64,000 bases of DNA from Paractinoplanes bogorensis (GCF_018829635.1 NZ_JAHKKG010000023.1:1-64000); one strand, 5' to 3'; counted from the first letter of the stretch, positions 17,412 to 25,715 are shown. The notes: a model not told the origin generated them from the sequence alone. Program-made: numbers and translations.

Positions 17412-17494
17412 CGAGGGTTGTTCAGGGCCTGCCTGTACCGACGACAAGCGGTAGCTCGACGCCAAGGTCTCTGCCGCCCTGAACAACCCTCGTC
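17410..17494 (+). terminator. Long-stem hairpin after the kinase operon
   Basis: A perfect 19-bp inverted repeat (GACGAGGGTTGTTCAGGGC at 17410-17428; complement at 17476-17494) encloses a 47-base loop with a smaller ACCG/CGGT pair. The left arm begins in the kinase stop codon. It could terminate the operon or stabilise its 3' end. The long loop is unusual for an intrinsic terminator, and there is no U-run. Confidence 0.6.
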
Positions 17495-17546
17495 TTACCT
17501 CCGAGGTAATCGATCGGATGCAGTCATGCCCCGCACGATGGGGGGC

Positions 17547-17891
17547 ATGACTGCTTTCGCGATGGCGCACCTGCGGACGACCAGCACCCACGACGAGGTC
17601 TTCGAATACATCGAGACGATCCAGAGCACCATGGATCCGTACGGGGGAAGGTTCGTCGCCCACGGTCCGCAGGTGGAGGTGCTGGAGGGCAGCTGGCCCG
17701 GCACCCTGGTGATCCTGGAGTTCCCCGACCTCGAGTCGGCGCGGTCCTGGTACGACTCGCCGGCCTACCAGGCGATCCTGCCGCTGCGAACCCGCCACAT
17801 CGAGGGCGACACGCTCATCTTCCCCGGTGTCGGCCCGAACTACGACGCGCGCGCGACGGCGGCCGTGCTCCGCTCCGCGGCGGCGGCCTGA
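17547..17891 (+). CDS. DUF1330 family protein
   Basis: A small protein of about 114 residues of the DUF1330 family, a dimeric alpha/beta-barrel fold of unknown function. AMAHLRTTSTHDEVFEYIETIQSTMDPYGGRFVAHG and TLVILEFPDLESARSWYDSPAYQAILPLR are the conserved segments. Three in-frame ATGs (17526, 17538, 17547) are possible; the last matches where family members begin, but none has a convincing ribosome-binding site. It stands alone between the kinase operon's hairpin and aat. Confidence 0.8.
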   Translation: MTAFAMAHLRTTSTHDEVFEYIETIQSTMDPYGGRFVAHGPQVEVLEGSWPGTLVILEFPDLESARSWYDSPAYQAILPLRTRHIEGDTLIFPGVGPNYDARATAAVLRSAAAA

Positions 17892-17910
17892 CAGGCGATA
17901 TCTTCACTGC

Positions 17911-18612
17911 GTGAACCTGGGTCTCGAACTGCGGGGGGCATTGCGGGCGTACGGGTTCCCGCCGCTGTCCAAGGCGCGCCCCGACGGGCTGCTCGCGGTC
18001 GGGGGTGACCTCGGGCCCGAGCGGCTGCTGGTCGCGTACGCGAACGGGATCTTCCCCTGGCCCTCCGAAGGCTCGGACGTGCTGCCGTGGTTCTGCCCGA
18101 GCCCGCGGGTGGTGCTGGTGCCGGGGCAGATCAACGTCAGTCGCAGTCTGCGCAAGGTGATGCGCCACGAGCCGTTCACGATCACCTACGACCGGGCGTT
18201 CGGTGCGGTGATCGCGGCCTGCGCCGAGATCCACGGGGCGAACGGCGGCACCTGGATCTCCGACGCGATGCTCGAGGCCTACTCGCGGCTGCACGAGCTC
18301 GGTTTCGCCCACTCGGTCGAGGCCTGGAACGGTGATCGGCTGGTCGGCGGGCTCTACGGGGTGTCGCTGGGGGCGGCCTTCTTCGGCGAGTCGATGTTCC
18401 GCCGTGAGTCCGACGCATCGAAGATCGCGCTGGTCACGCTGCTGTCGCAGTTGCACGCGTGGGACTTCGAGCTGGTCGACTGCCAGATGATGACACCCCA
18501 CGTGGAGCGGCTGGGGGCGGTCGAGTGGGAGCTCGGCCATTTCCAGGAGCGGTTGCACAAGGCCCTCGAGCGGGAGACCCGGCGGGGCCCCTGGTCGTCC
18601 CTGGTGAGCTGA
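17911..18612 (+). CDS. aat: Leucyl/phenylalanyl-tRNA-protein transferase
   Basis: The 233-residue product matches the Aat family, which attaches Leu or Phe from aminoacyl-tRNA to the N-terminal Arg or Lys of proteins and so marks them for ClpAP/ClpS degradation (N-degron pathway, cytoplasm). Conserved segments are GLLAVGGDLGPERLLVAYANGIFPW (residues about 23-48), WFCPSPRVVL, TWISDAMLEAYSRLHELGFAHSVEAW and GGLYGVSLGAAFFGESMFRRESDASKIAL. The start is GTG at 17911; no strong ribosome-binding site is seen. It converges on the DUF167 gene with a 4-bp gap. Confidence 0.93.
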   Translation: MNLGLELRGALRAYGFPPLSKARPDGLLAVGGDLGPERLLVAYANGIFPWPSEGSDVLPWFCPSPRVVLVPGQINVSRSLRKVMRHEPFTITYDRAFGAVIAACAEIHGANGGTWISDAMLEAYSRLHELGFAHSVEAWNGDRLVGGLYGVSLGAAFFGESMFRRESDASKIALVTLLSQLHAWDFELVDCQMMTPHVERLGAVEWELGHFQERLHKALERETRRGPWSSLVS

Positions 18613-18616
18613 CCGG

Positions 18617-18901
18617 TCAGGCCCTCGTCATCAGCGCGGCGATCCGTTCGGTGAGATCGGCCGGAGGATCGTCGACCCGGACGAGCTTGTCGCGGCTGGT
18701 GGCGCCGGCCTTGAGCGACAGCCGCGCCGGGCGGACGCCGATCGCGGCGGCCAGGGCACGCAGGGCGGCTTCGGTGGCACGGCCGTCGACCGGCGGCTCG
18801 CGGACCGCGACGACGAGAGCCGGCCCGAACGAACCCTCATGGGCGCCGCCGACGGCCGGACGTGAGGCGCCCGGCTTGACCCGGATCGCGATCGTGGCCA
18901 C
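18617..18901 (-). CDS. DUF167 (YggU-family) protein
   Basis: The 94-residue protein of the DUF167/YggU family is a small alpha/beta protein of unknown role, widely conserved. IAIRVKPGASRPAVGG, VREPPVDGRATEAALRALAAAIGV and LSLKAGATSRDKLVRV are the family motifs. The start is ATG at 18901. It lies directly downstream of a LacI gene and is separated from it by a 36-bp tandem repeat. Confidence 0.85.
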   Translation of the reverse strand: MATIAIRVKPGASRPAVGGAHEGSFGPALVVAVREPPVDGRATEAALRALAAAIGVRPARLSLKAGATSRDKLVRVDDPPADLTERIAALMTRA

Positions 18902-18910
18902 GCCCTATCC

Positions 18911-19054
18911 TCTCAGGCCGGGGCGGGGCGGGTGGAGTCGCGATCTTCTCAGGCCGGGGCGGGGCGGGTGGAGTCGCGATCTTCTCAGGCCGGGGCGGGG
19001 CGGGTGGAGTCGCGATCTTCTCAGGCCGGGGCAGGGCCGGTGGAGTCGCGGACG
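18911..19054. repeat. 36-bp tandem duplication of the LacI gene's 3' end
   Basis: Four units begin at 18911, 18947, 18983 and 19019. The last contains the stop codon (19021-19023) and final codons of the LacI gene; the other three lie downstream of it. The three outer units are almost identical; the genic one differs by a few bases. Each outer unit therefore carries a spare copy of the gene's last codons and its stop. Confidence 0.9.
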
Positions 19055-20052
19055 ATCAGGGTGTGGCCGGTGGAACGGCGGCGGGGGCGGGCCGTCGGCG
19101 CGCGCAGGGCGAGGGCCAGCGCCATCTTGCCCATGTCGGTCATCGGCAGGCGGATCGTGGTCAGGCTGGGGGCCAGGTCGGCCGCGACCGAGACGTCGTC
19201 GAAGCCGACCACCGACATCCGTTCCGGCACCGGCACCCCGTGGGCCCGCAACGTGGAGAGCGCGCCCATCGCCATGGCGTCGTTGAGCGCGATGATCGCC
19301 GTCGTTTCCGGGTGGTCGCGCAGGATCAGTTCGGTCGCGGCCACGCCGCCGTCGCGGGTGAAGTCGGTGTGCACGACCGGCAGGTCCGCCATCGCGAGCC
19401 CGGCCTCGGTCATGGCCGCGGCGACGCCGGCCATCCGGTCGACCACCGTGTTCAGGTCGGGGGTGCCGCAGGCGATCGCGATCCGGCGGTGGCCCAGCTC
19501 GAGCAGGTGGCGGGTCAGGTCACGGCCGCCGGCATCGTTGTCGGGCAGCACCGCGTCGACGCCGAGCGAGTGCCGGCCGATCACCGCGACCCGGCCCCCG
19601 CCGCGTACATAGGCCGAGAGTTCGTCGCGGGCCGCGGTCTCGTGGCGGGTGTCCACGAAACCGGAACCGGCCACGATGATGATCCGTACCCGCTGGTTGA
19701 TCAGATGGCGGATCTGGCGCAGCTCGTGCTCGGGGTCGCGCCCGGAGTGGCAGATCTGCACGAGCAGGCCCTGCTCGTCGGCGACCCGGATGACGCCCCC
19801 GGCGATCTCGGAGAAATACGGGTCGTCGACCTGATGCACGACCAGCCCGACGGTCGAGCTGGCGCCTCCGGCGAGGGTTCGCGCGTACGGGTTGGCGACG
19901 TACCCCATCTCCTCCGAGATCTGCCGGATGCGGGCCGCGACCTCCTCGCTCACGCCGTCGCGACCGGCCAGCGCCCGCGAGGCGGTGGCCAGCGAGACGC
20001 CGGCACGTTCGGCGATGTCGACGAGGCGGAGCCTCACACCGGGCTTGGGCAT
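19021..20052 (-). CDS. LacI-family transcriptional regulator
   Basis: The 343-residue protein has an N-terminal helix-turn-helix (LVDIAERAGVSLATASRALAG, residues about 9-29), hinge (VAARIRQISEEMGYVANPYARTLA) and sugar-binding domain (TVGLVVHQVDDPYFSEIAGGVI onward; MSVVGFDDVSVAADLAPSLTTIRLP near the C-terminus). It starts at ATG 20052 and is divergent from the Liv-type operon; between them lies a double AAGCGCTT operator at 20178-20203. It is therefore the likely repressor of that operon, responding to a sugar-like effector. The same operator core precedes the pectate lyase near 48 kb. Confidence 0.9.
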   Translation of the reverse strand: MPKPGVRLRLVDIAERAGVSLATASRALAGRDGVSEEVAARIRQISEEMGYVANPYARTLAGGASSTVGLVVHQVDDPYFSEIAGGVIRVADEQGLLVQICHSGRDPEHELRQIRHLINQRVRIIIVAGSGFVDTRHETAARDELSAYVRGGGRVAVIGRHSLGVDAVLPDNDAGGRDLTRHLLELGHRRIAIACGTPDLNTVVDRMAGVAAAMTEAGLAMADLPVVHTDFTRDGGVAATELILRDHPETTAIIALNDAMAMGALSTLRAHGVPVPERMSVVGFDDVSVAADLAPSLTTIRLPMTDMGKMALALALRAPTARPRRRSTGHTLIVRDSTGPAPA

Positions 20053-20146
20053 GAATCAACTCTCCACGAGCCGGAAGCGGGCCGGATCAACGGGTCGGAT
20101 CGTCTCGGCCGGACATCGGGCCGACTGCTAATAAGTTTCCGGGGTG

Positions 20147-20176
20147 TTGCATGTGACGCATCGATCACTTTAGGCT
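20147..20176 (+). promoter_or_regulatory. Putative promoter of the Liv-type operon
   Basis: TTGCAT at 20147-20152 and TAGGCT at 20171-20176 are separated by 18 bases, a plausible sigma-70-type pair. The double LacI operator begins two bases after the -10, so a bound repressor would cover the transcription start. Confidence 0.5.
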
Positions 20177-20177
20177 A

Positions 20178-20203
20178 CGTAAGCGCTTTCGCAAGCGCTT
20201 ACG
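20178..20203. promoter_or_regulatory. Double LacI-type operator (AAGCGCTT x2)
   Basis: GTAAGCGCTT on the left and AAGCGCTTAC on the right form a 26-bp near-perfect palindrome with two central mismatches. Each half itself contains the self-complementary AAGCGCTT. The core matches the classical LacI/GalR-type CG-centred operator. It sits between the promoter and the ribosome-binding site (AAAGGAG at 20211) of the Liv-type operon. Confidence 0.8.
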
Positions 20204-20225
20204 TCCCGGCAAAGGAGCTGCGAGG

Positions 20226-21446
20226 ATGCGTTCACCCGCGAGACGTACAACCTGGGCCGTCGCGCTCAGCGCCATTCTCACCCTCGCCGCCTGCGGCGGG
20301 GGTGGGGACTCCTCTTCCAGTGCAGACGATCCGATTGTCGTCGGCATCTCCCTGCCCCTGACCGGCGACTTCTCCGAGCCCGGAAAGGGCGTCCAGGAGG
20401 GGTACGAGGCCTGGGCCAAGATAACGAACGACAAGGGCGGCCTCCTCGGCGGCCGCAAGATCGAGCTGAAGATCCTCGACGACCAGTCCAACGCGGACCG
20501 GGTCGTCGCCGACTACGAGCAACTCATCGGCAGCGACCAGGTCGACCTGGTCGTCGGCCCGTTCTCGACCCGCCTGGTCGTGCCGTCGGCCCGGGTCGCG
20601 CAGGAGTACGGCATGCTCTTCGTCGAACCCGCTGGCGCGGCCGCCGAGGTGTTCAACCAGGGCTTCAAGAACCTGTTCTACGCGGCCCCCGCGGTCGCCG
20701 ACGACCACTACAACCACCTGGCCGAATACCTGCTCGCGCTGCCGGCCGGCCAGAAACCGGCCACTGTGGCGTACGCGGCCATGGACGACCCGTTCGCGCA
20801 GGGTACGGCGTACGGGCTGAAAAAGAAGTTGGAAGCCGGCGGCGTGAAGACCGTGGTCGACGAGGTCTATCCGCCCAACACGACCGACTTCGGCAGCATC
20901 GCGGCCAAGATCGCGGCGGCCAAGCCCGACATGGTGGTCGGCGGCTCGCAATATCAGGACGGCGTGAACCTGATCGTGGCCCTGCAACAGCTGAACTACC
21001 AGCCGAAGCTGGCCGCGTTCTCGACCGCGCCGACGAACCCCGAGTTCGCCAAGGCGATCGGCAACAAGACCGAGGGCATACTGTCGCCGACCGGGTACAG
21101 CCAGGACGCCCCGTACGAAAGCAACAAGGAGTTCGTCGAGAAGTTCACCGCCCAGTTCGGAAAGGCGCCCGAGGAGGATCAGGCCAACGGTTACACGACG
21201 GGCCAGGTCGTGGCGGCCGCGGTCGAGGCCGCCGGATGCGCCGAACAGGGCGACTGCCAGCAGAAACTGATCGACTGGCTGCACGGCAATACGGTCGACA
21301 CCGTGGTCGGCCCGCTGAAGTGGGACGCCACCGGCAAGCCGCAGGGCGCCCACATGATCCAGCAGTGGGTCGGCAACGACATCAAGATCGTGCTCCCGGC
21401 CGACGCCAAGGAGGCCGACCTGGTCTACCCGAAACCGGCCTGGTGA
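20226..21446 (+). CDS. LivK-type ABC substrate-binding lipoprotein
   Basis: The 406-residue binding protein of the branched-chain-amino-acid (HAAT/LivK) class has a lipoprotein signal with lipobox LAAC near residue 22 and a following Gly/Ser linker. PIVVGISLPLTGDFSEPGKGVQEGYEAWAKITNDKGGLLGGRKIEL and VDLVVGPFSTRLVVPSARVAQEYGMLFVEPAG are typical of the class. The start is ATG at 20226, with AAAGGAG 8 bases upstream. Such proteins bind amino acids, amides, urea or aromatic acids. Control by a LacI protein and the secreted dehydrogenase downstream hint at a sugar-derived ligand such as a sugar acid, but that is inference. Confidence 0.9.
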   Translation: MRSPARRTTWAVALSAILTLAACGGGGDSSSSADDPIVVGISLPLTGDFSEPGKGVQEGYEAWAKITNDKGGLLGGRKIELKILDDQSNADRVVADYEQLIGSDQVDLVVGPFSTRLVVPSARVAQEYGMLFVEPAGAAAEVFNQGFKNLFYAAPAVADDHYNHLAEYLLALPAGQKPATVAYAAMDDPFAQGTAYGLKKKLEAGGVKTVVDEVYPPNTTDFGSIAAKIAAAKPDMVVGGSQYQDGVNLIVALQQLNYQPKLAAFSTAPTNPEFAKAIGNKTEGILSPTGYSQDAPYESNKEFVEKFTAQFGKAPEEDQANGYTTGQVVAAAVEAAGCAEQGDCQQKLIDWLHGNTVDTVVGPLKWDATGKPQGAHMIQQWVGNDIKIVLPADAKEADLVYPKPAW

Positions 21447-22321
21447 TGCTCCTCCTCCAGAGCGTCATCCTCGGGCTGCTCCTCGGCGGGCTGTACGCCC
21501 TGCTCGCCGCGGGGCTGACCCTCTACTTCGGCATCATGCGGGTGGTGATGATCGCCCACTCGGCGTTCCTCATCCTGGCCGCGTACCTGGCCTGGTGGAC
21601 CAACGACCGCCTCGGCATCGACCCGCTGCTGTCCCTGGTGGTGACCGTGCCGCTGTTCTTCGGCGCCGGCGTGCTGCTGCAGCGAGGACTGTTGTCGCGA
21701 CTGCGCCCGGCGACCCTGACGATGATGTCGGTGCTGATCACGTTCGCGATCGCCCTGATGATCGAAGGCCTTCTCGGGTACGCCTTCTCGGGCACCCAGC
21801 GCCGCATCCAGCTCGGCTACGGCACGGCGAGCTTCGACCTGTTCGGGGCTCGGGTCGCGGTGGTCAAACTGATCGCGTTCGGCTTGGCCGCGGTCTCGCT
21901 GGCCGCGCTGTACCTGCTGATGAAACGCACCCAGTTCGGCTGGGCGCTGCGGGCCACCATCCAGCACCGCGACGCGGCACGCCTGGTCGGCATCGACACC
22001 GAACGTACGGCGGGCTACGGCTTCGGGCTGGGCCTGGCCACCGCCGCGATCGGCGGGACGGCGCTGTCCCTCGACACCACCATCTACCCGTCGCTGCACT
22101 GGCACTGGATCGGCCCGCTGATGGCGATCATCGTGGTCGGCGGCCTGGGCAGCGTGGCTGGCGCGGCGGCGGCGGCCCTGGTGCTCGGCCTGGCGCAGAG
22201 CCTGCTGCAGATTCCGATGGGCGCTACCTGGGCGCAGACCGTGTTCTATGTGGCGCTGTTCGCGACGCTGGCCGTCCGGCCGCAGGGATTCTTCGGAGGC
22301 CGCCTTGCCCAACGTTTCTAA
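21446..22321 (+). CDS. LivH-type ABC permease
   Basis: The 291-residue protein has about eight membrane helices and matches LivH: LLLGGLYALLAAGLTLYFGIMRVVMIAHSAFLILAAY at the N-terminus and LRATIQHRDAARLVGIDTERTAGYGFGLG near residue 170 (coupling loop). The ATG at 21446 shares a base with the preceding stop (TGATG). Its 3' end overlaps the LivM gene by 17 bp if that gene starts at TTG 22305. Confidence 0.92.
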   Translation: MLLLQSVILGLLLGGLYALLAAGLTLYFGIMRVVMIAHSAFLILAAYLAWWTNDRLGIDPLLSLVVTVPLFFGAGVLLQRGLLSRLRPATLTMMSVLITFAIALMIEGLLGYAFSGTQRRIQLGYGTASFDLFGARVAVVKLIAFGLAAVSLAALYLLMKRTQFGWALRATIQHRDAARLVGIDTERTAGYGFGLGLATAAIGGTALSLDTTIYPSLHWHWIGPLMAIIVVGGLGSVAGAAAAALVLGLAQSLLQIPMGATWAQTVFYVALFATLAVRPQGFFGGRLAQRF

Positions 22322-23666
22322 GCCCGGCGCTTCGGAGGCCGGCAGCGCATCCCCGGGTCCCAACGTTTCTAAGCCCAATGCTTCGGGGGCCGGCAGCGCA
22401 TCCCCGGGTCCCAGCGTTTCTGGGCCTGGTGCTTCGGGGGCCGGCAGTGCTTTGCCGGGTTCCAGCGTTTCTGGGCCTGGTGCTTCGGGGGCCGGCAGTG
22501 CTTTGCCGGGTCTCAGCGTTTCTGGGCCTGGTGCTTTGGAGGCCGGCAGTGCACTGCCGGGTCTCGGCGTTTCTAAGCCCAGCCCGGGTCTCGGCGTTTC
22601 TAAGCCTGGCACTCCGGACGCTGGTTCGGCGGGGCCGGGGCGGTGGTTGCCGCTGGGGGCCGGGCTGGTGCTGGTCGTCGCGATCCTGGTGTTTCCGAGT
22701 CTGGCGCCCAATCCGTACATCCTCAGCTCGGGCGTGATCGTCCTCAACTGGGCCGTGCTGGCGACGGCGTGGAACTTTGTCGGCGGGTTCACCGGCTACA
22801 TCTCGCTCGGCCACGGCGCTCTGGCCGGGCTCGGCGGCTATGCGACCGGTCTCCTCATCACCAAGGCCGGCATGCCCAGTTTCGGGGCGCTCATCGTCGC
22901 CGCGATCCTGATCGCCGCGCTCGCCGTTCCGATCGGTTTCGCGGCGCTCCGGGTGCGAGGCGCCTCGTTCGTGATCGTTTCGATCGCTCTGGTGCTCATT
23001 CTGTTGCTCGTTTTCCAGAGCTGGTCGTCCGTGACGGGCGGTTCGCGCGGTCTGGTCGTCCCGCGGCCGTTCCCGGGCATGCTGCGGCCCGAGCATCATC
23101 GAGTCTTCTTCTTCCTGTACGGCGGCCTGCTCGTGCTCGCGTTGCTCACCTGGTGGCTGCTCGACCGTTCCCGTTTCGGTATGGGCCTCAAGGCGATCCG
23201 CGAGGACGAGGACAAGGCGGAGTCGCTCGGCACGCCCACGTTCGCCTACAAACTGACCGTCTTCGTGGTGTCCGCGGCGTTCACCGCCTTGGCCGGCGGT
23301 CTCTACGCGCTGTGGTTCGGTGACCTCGACCCGGTGTTCCAGTTCAGCGTGCTGACCGGCTCGTACATCGTGCTCATGGCCCTGCTGGGCGGCGTGCGCA
23401 ACCTGTTCGGCCCGGTGCTCGGCGCGATCGTCGTCGGCGTGGCGCTCGAATATTTTAAGGCCGAGTTCGGAAGCTCACCCCTGCACCTGGTCACCACCGG
23501 CCTGCTGCTGGCCCTGGTCGTGATGTTCATGCCGGACGGCGTCATCCCGTCGGTGACCGCGCTCGTCCAGCGGCTGCGCAAACGCGAACAGAGCTCCATC
23601 CGCGAGGTAACCGCAGCCGACCTGGCCGAGCAGCGAAAGCGCGACCGAGAGGAGGCGAACACATGA
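22305..23666 (+). CDS. LivM-type ABC permease with repetitive N-terminal extension
   Basis: The product is about 453 residues, roughly 110 longer than typical LivM. The extension (residues 2-112) is a chain of 17-residue units such as PSVSGPGASGAGSALPG and is presumably cytoplasmic. The permease core follows from WLPLGAGLVLVVAILVFPSL, with WNFVGGFTGYISLGHGALAGLGGYATGLL and LKAIREDEDKAESLGTPTFAYKL as LivM hallmarks. I chose TTG at 22305 because GGAGG lies five bases upstream and inside the LivH gene; a GTG or ATG at the core's start is lacking. A polar C-terminal tail ends in RKRDREEANT. Confidence 0.85.
   Translation: MPNVSKPGASEAGSASPGPNVSKPNASGAGSASPGPSVSGPGASGAGSALPGSSVSGPGASGAGSALPGLSVSGPGALEAGSALPGLGVSKPSPGLGVSKPGTPDAGSAGPGRWLPLGAGLVLVVAILVFPSLAPNPYILSSGVIVLNWAVLATAWNFVGGFTGYISLGHGALAGLGGYATGLLITKAGMPSFGALIVAAILIAALAVPIGFAALRVRGASFVIVSIALVLILLLVFQSWSSVTGGSRGLVVPRPFPGMLRPEHHRVFFFLYGGLLVLALLTWWLLDRSRFGMGLKAIREDEDKAESLGTPTFAYKLTVFVVSAAFTALAGGLYALWFGDLDPVFQFSVLTGSYIVLMALLGGVRNLFGPVLGAIVVGVALEYFKAEFGSSPLHLVTTGLLLALVVMFMPDGVIPSVTALVQRLRKREQSSIREVTAADLAEQRKRDREEANT
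22308..22640. repeat. 51-bp in-frame tandem repeat at the start of the LivM gene
   Basis: Five 51-bp units (22308-22562), one 27-bp truncated unit and one more 51-bp unit encode 17-residue Val/Ser/Pro/Gly/Ala-rich sequences. All differences, including the shortened unit, keep the reading frame. Conserved positions are VSxPxASxAGSAxPG. Confidence 0.92.
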
Positions 23667-23893
23667 CGCTCAACCCAGCACGCGGCCGCGACTGCGCGAT
23701 GGTGCGCGTGGCGCGCAGTCCTGCACGCCGTCGCGACCGCGCGATGGTGCGTGGGGCGAGCAGCCCCGCACGTGGTTGTGGCTGCGCGAAGGTGCGCGTG
23801 GCGTGCAGTCCAGCGTGCGGTCGTGGCTGCGCAGAGGTGCGCGTGGCGCCCATTCCGGGACGGTGGCTGGTGCGCGAAGGAGTGGGCGCATGA
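23663..23893 (+). CDS. Small repeat-derived ORF between livM and livG, doubtful
   Basis: A 76-codon frame begins with ATG overlapping the LivM stop (ATGA) and consists almost wholly of four 45-bp units (23681-23860) encoding Arg/Cys/Ala-rich 15-residue repeats. It resembles no protein I know. Its first codons (ATG ACG CTC) resemble those of the LivG gene (ATG ACG TTG) 227 bp downstream, so the array may have been inserted or expanded just after an ancestral LivG start. It may be translated to keep coupling through the operon, or simply be an expanded spacer. Confidence 0.3.
   Translation: MTLNPARGRDCAMVRVARSPARRRDRAMVRGASSPARGCGCAKVRVACSPACGRGCAEVRVAPIPGRWLVREGVGA
23681..23860. repeat. 45-bp tandem repeat between livM and livG
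   Basis: Four imperfect 45-bp units run from 23681, 23726, 23771 and 23816. They share the pattern GCGCGATGGTGCGCGTGGC with substitutions. Period and sequence differ from the 51-bp array in the neighbouring gene, so this is an independent expansion. Confidence 0.85.
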
Positions 23894-24618
23894 CGTTGAC
23901 GACGAGCGGGTTGCGTAAGGCGTTCGGTGGGGTCGTGGCGTTGGACGGTGCGGACGTCGAGTTCGTGCCGGGGAAAGTGAACGCGCTGATCGGGCCCAAC
24001 GGGAGCGGCAAGACGACGTTCTTCAACTGCGTCACCGGCATGATCAAGCCGGATGCCGGCCGGATCACGTACGGGGGGAAGGATCTCACCGGGCGGGCTC
24101 CGCACGTGGTGGCGCGGGCCGGAGTGGGTCGCACGTTTCAGCTCTGCCGGGTGTTTCCGCGCATGACGGCGGTCGAGAATGTGCTCGCCGCGGTCCGGCC
24201 GGGTGGGCTGGTGCACGGTTTGCGGAGCGCTCATCGGCGCGCGGAGATCGAGCGTGCGCACGGCTGGCTGACCCGGCTCGGGATCGAGCATCTGGCCGGG
24301 GCGGAAGCGCGCAACATGTCGTGGGGGCAGCAGAAACTGCTCGAACTGGCGGGCGTTCTGATGGCCGAACCGAACACGATTCTGCTCGACGAACCGGCCG
24401 GTGGCGTCAATCCGGCGCTTCTCGACCGGATCGGCACGCTGGTGCGCGACCTGAACGCCGAGGGCCGCACGTTTGTGATCGTCGAGCACAACATGGACCT
24501 CGTGATGAGCATCAGCGATCACATCGTGGTGTTCGACCGTGGGCGGCCGATCGCCGCCGGGCCGCCGGCCGAGATCCGCGCCGATGAACGAGTGCTGGGG
24601 GCCTACCTTGGTGTCTGA
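23890..24618 (+). CDS. LivG-type ABC transporter ATPase
   Basis: The 242-residue ATPase has Walker A GPNGSGKTT near residue 38, the LivG-type LCRVFPRMTAVENVLAA segment, a variant signature NMSWGQQKLLELA (Trp in place of the usual Gly after Ser) near residue 145, and Walker B TILLDEPAGGVNP, then the VEHNMDLV switch region. LivG proteins often have such a variant signature (S-Y-G-Q or similar). The start is ATG at 23890 with AAGGAG eight bases upstream; it overlaps the next gene by 8 bp. Confidence 0.92.
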   Translation: MTLTTSGLRKAFGGVVALDGADVEFVPGKVNALIGPNGSGKTTFFNCVTGMIKPDAGRITYGGKDLTGRAPHVVARAGVGRTFQLCRVFPRMTAVENVLAAVRPGGLVHGLRSAHRRAEIERAHGWLTRLGIEHLAGAEARNMSWGQQKLLELAGVLMAEPNTILLDEPAGGVNPALLDRIGTLVRDLNAEGRTFVIVEHNMDLVMSISDHIVVFDRGRPIAAGPPAEIRADERVLGAYLGV

Positions 24619-25351
24619 GATCGAGCTCGTCGACGTCCAGGCCGGTTACGGACGGGCGGCCCCGGTGCTGCGCGGATTCAGCGTCGCCGTCCCGGCCGGC
24701 ACAGTCGTCTGCCTGGTCGGGCCGAACGGGGCCGGCAAATCCACGGTGCTCAAAGTGGCCGCCGGACTGCTCGCCCCGCGCACCGGCCGGATCCTGGTCG
24801 GCGGTCAGGACATGACCGGCGCCGGGCCACAGAAGATGCTCGCCCAGGGCGTCGCGCTGGTCCTGCAGGGCCACAGCGTCTTCCGTGAGATGACCGTCGA
24901 GGAGAACGTGCTGCTCGGCGGATACACGCTCACCGACAAGAGCAAACGCGCGAGACGCGCAGCTTTCGTCAAGGAACTCTTCCCGGTGGTGGGGGAGCGC
25001 TGGCACTCGCTGGCCGGGCTGCTCTCAGGTGGACAGCAGAAACAGGTCGAGTTCGCGCGTTCACTCATGGTCGATCCGAAGGTCGTGCTGCTCGACGAAC
25101 CGTCCATGGGACTCGACCCCAAGGCCACCAGCACCATCTTCGACCAGGTCGTGCGGATGCGCGACGCCGGGACGGCCGTGCTGCTGGTCGAGCAGAACGC
25201 CCGGCGCGCGTTGGAAACCGCCGATCTCGGATGCGTGCTCGATCTGGGGCGCGTGCACATCTCCGGGCCGGCCGCCGATCTGCTGGCCGACCCCCAGCTC
25301 GGCGAGCTCTATCTGGGCGGCCGCCCCGCCGAGAAACCGCCCGTTCCCTGA
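24611..25351 (+). CDS. LivF-type ABC transporter ATPase
   Basis: The 246-residue ATPase partner of LivG has Walker A GPNGAGKST near residue 38, LVLQGHSVFREMTVEENVLLGGY, signature LLSGGQQKQVEFARSL near 140 and Walker B VVLLDEPSMGLDPK. The start is GTG at 24611 inside the end of LivG, giving translational coupling. After its stop comes a 360-bp repeat region before the next gene of the same strand, so the downstream secreted genes may be on the same transcript or have their own promoter. Confidence 0.92.
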   Translation: MSEIELVDVQAGYGRAAPVLRGFSVAVPAGTVVCLVGPNGAGKSTVLKVAAGLLAPRTGRILVGGQDMTGAGPQKMLAQGVALVLQGHSVFREMTVEENVLLGGYTLTDKSKRARRAAFVKELFPVVGERWHSLAGLLSGGQQKQVEFARSLMVDPKVVLLDEPSMGLDPKATSTIFDQVVRMRDAGTAVLLVEQNARRALETADLGCVLDLGRVHISGPAADLLADPQLGELYLGGRPAEKPPVP

Positions 25352-25700
25352 CCGCTTCGCTCACCCGCACGACTCGCTCAAGTTCGCTCACCCCGCACAA
25401 CCGTCAGCGGGATCCGTGGCCGGAGCGGGACTCGCACGACTCGCTCAACTTCGCTCACTCGCACGACTCGCTCAAGTTCGTTCAACCGCACAACTCGCTC
25501 AACTTCGCTCATCCAGGCGGCTCACTCAGTCGCTGATCCGCACGACTCGCTCACCCGCACAACTCGCTCAACTTCGCTCACCCGCGCGACTCGCTCAATC
25601 GCTGATCCGCGCGACTCGCTCATCCGGACGACTCGCGCAAACGTGCGGCTCGTTCAGACCGCAACAGCGCAACACGCTCAAGCGCCACCTGTCACCACCG
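25352..25700. repeat. Imperfect repeat region of CACGACTCGCTCAACTTCGCTCA-type units
   Basis: This 364-bp gap between livF and the LamG-like gene is filled with degenerate units containing CACGACTCGCTCA and AACTTCGCTCA, spaced roughly 20-30 bp. The frame of livF-shadow ORFs passes through it, but codon content is low-complexity (RFAHPHDSLKFAHP-type) and no ribosome-binding site or family match supports a gene. Its left end overlaps the sequence just after the livF stop. Confidence 0.75.
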
Positions 25701-25715
25701 ATGAGAGGTGTTCAC

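Noticed and set aside
25352..25700. Replication origin iterons or DnaA-box-like cluster
   Set aside because: Units are irregular, CTCGCTCA-rich rather than DnaA-box-like, with no dnaA, parAB or rep genes nearby.
25029..25715. Open frame running from livF through the repeat region into the LamG-like gene
   Set aside because: It is out of frame with livF, low-complexity, and the real gene has its own signal peptide and ribosome-binding site at 25716.
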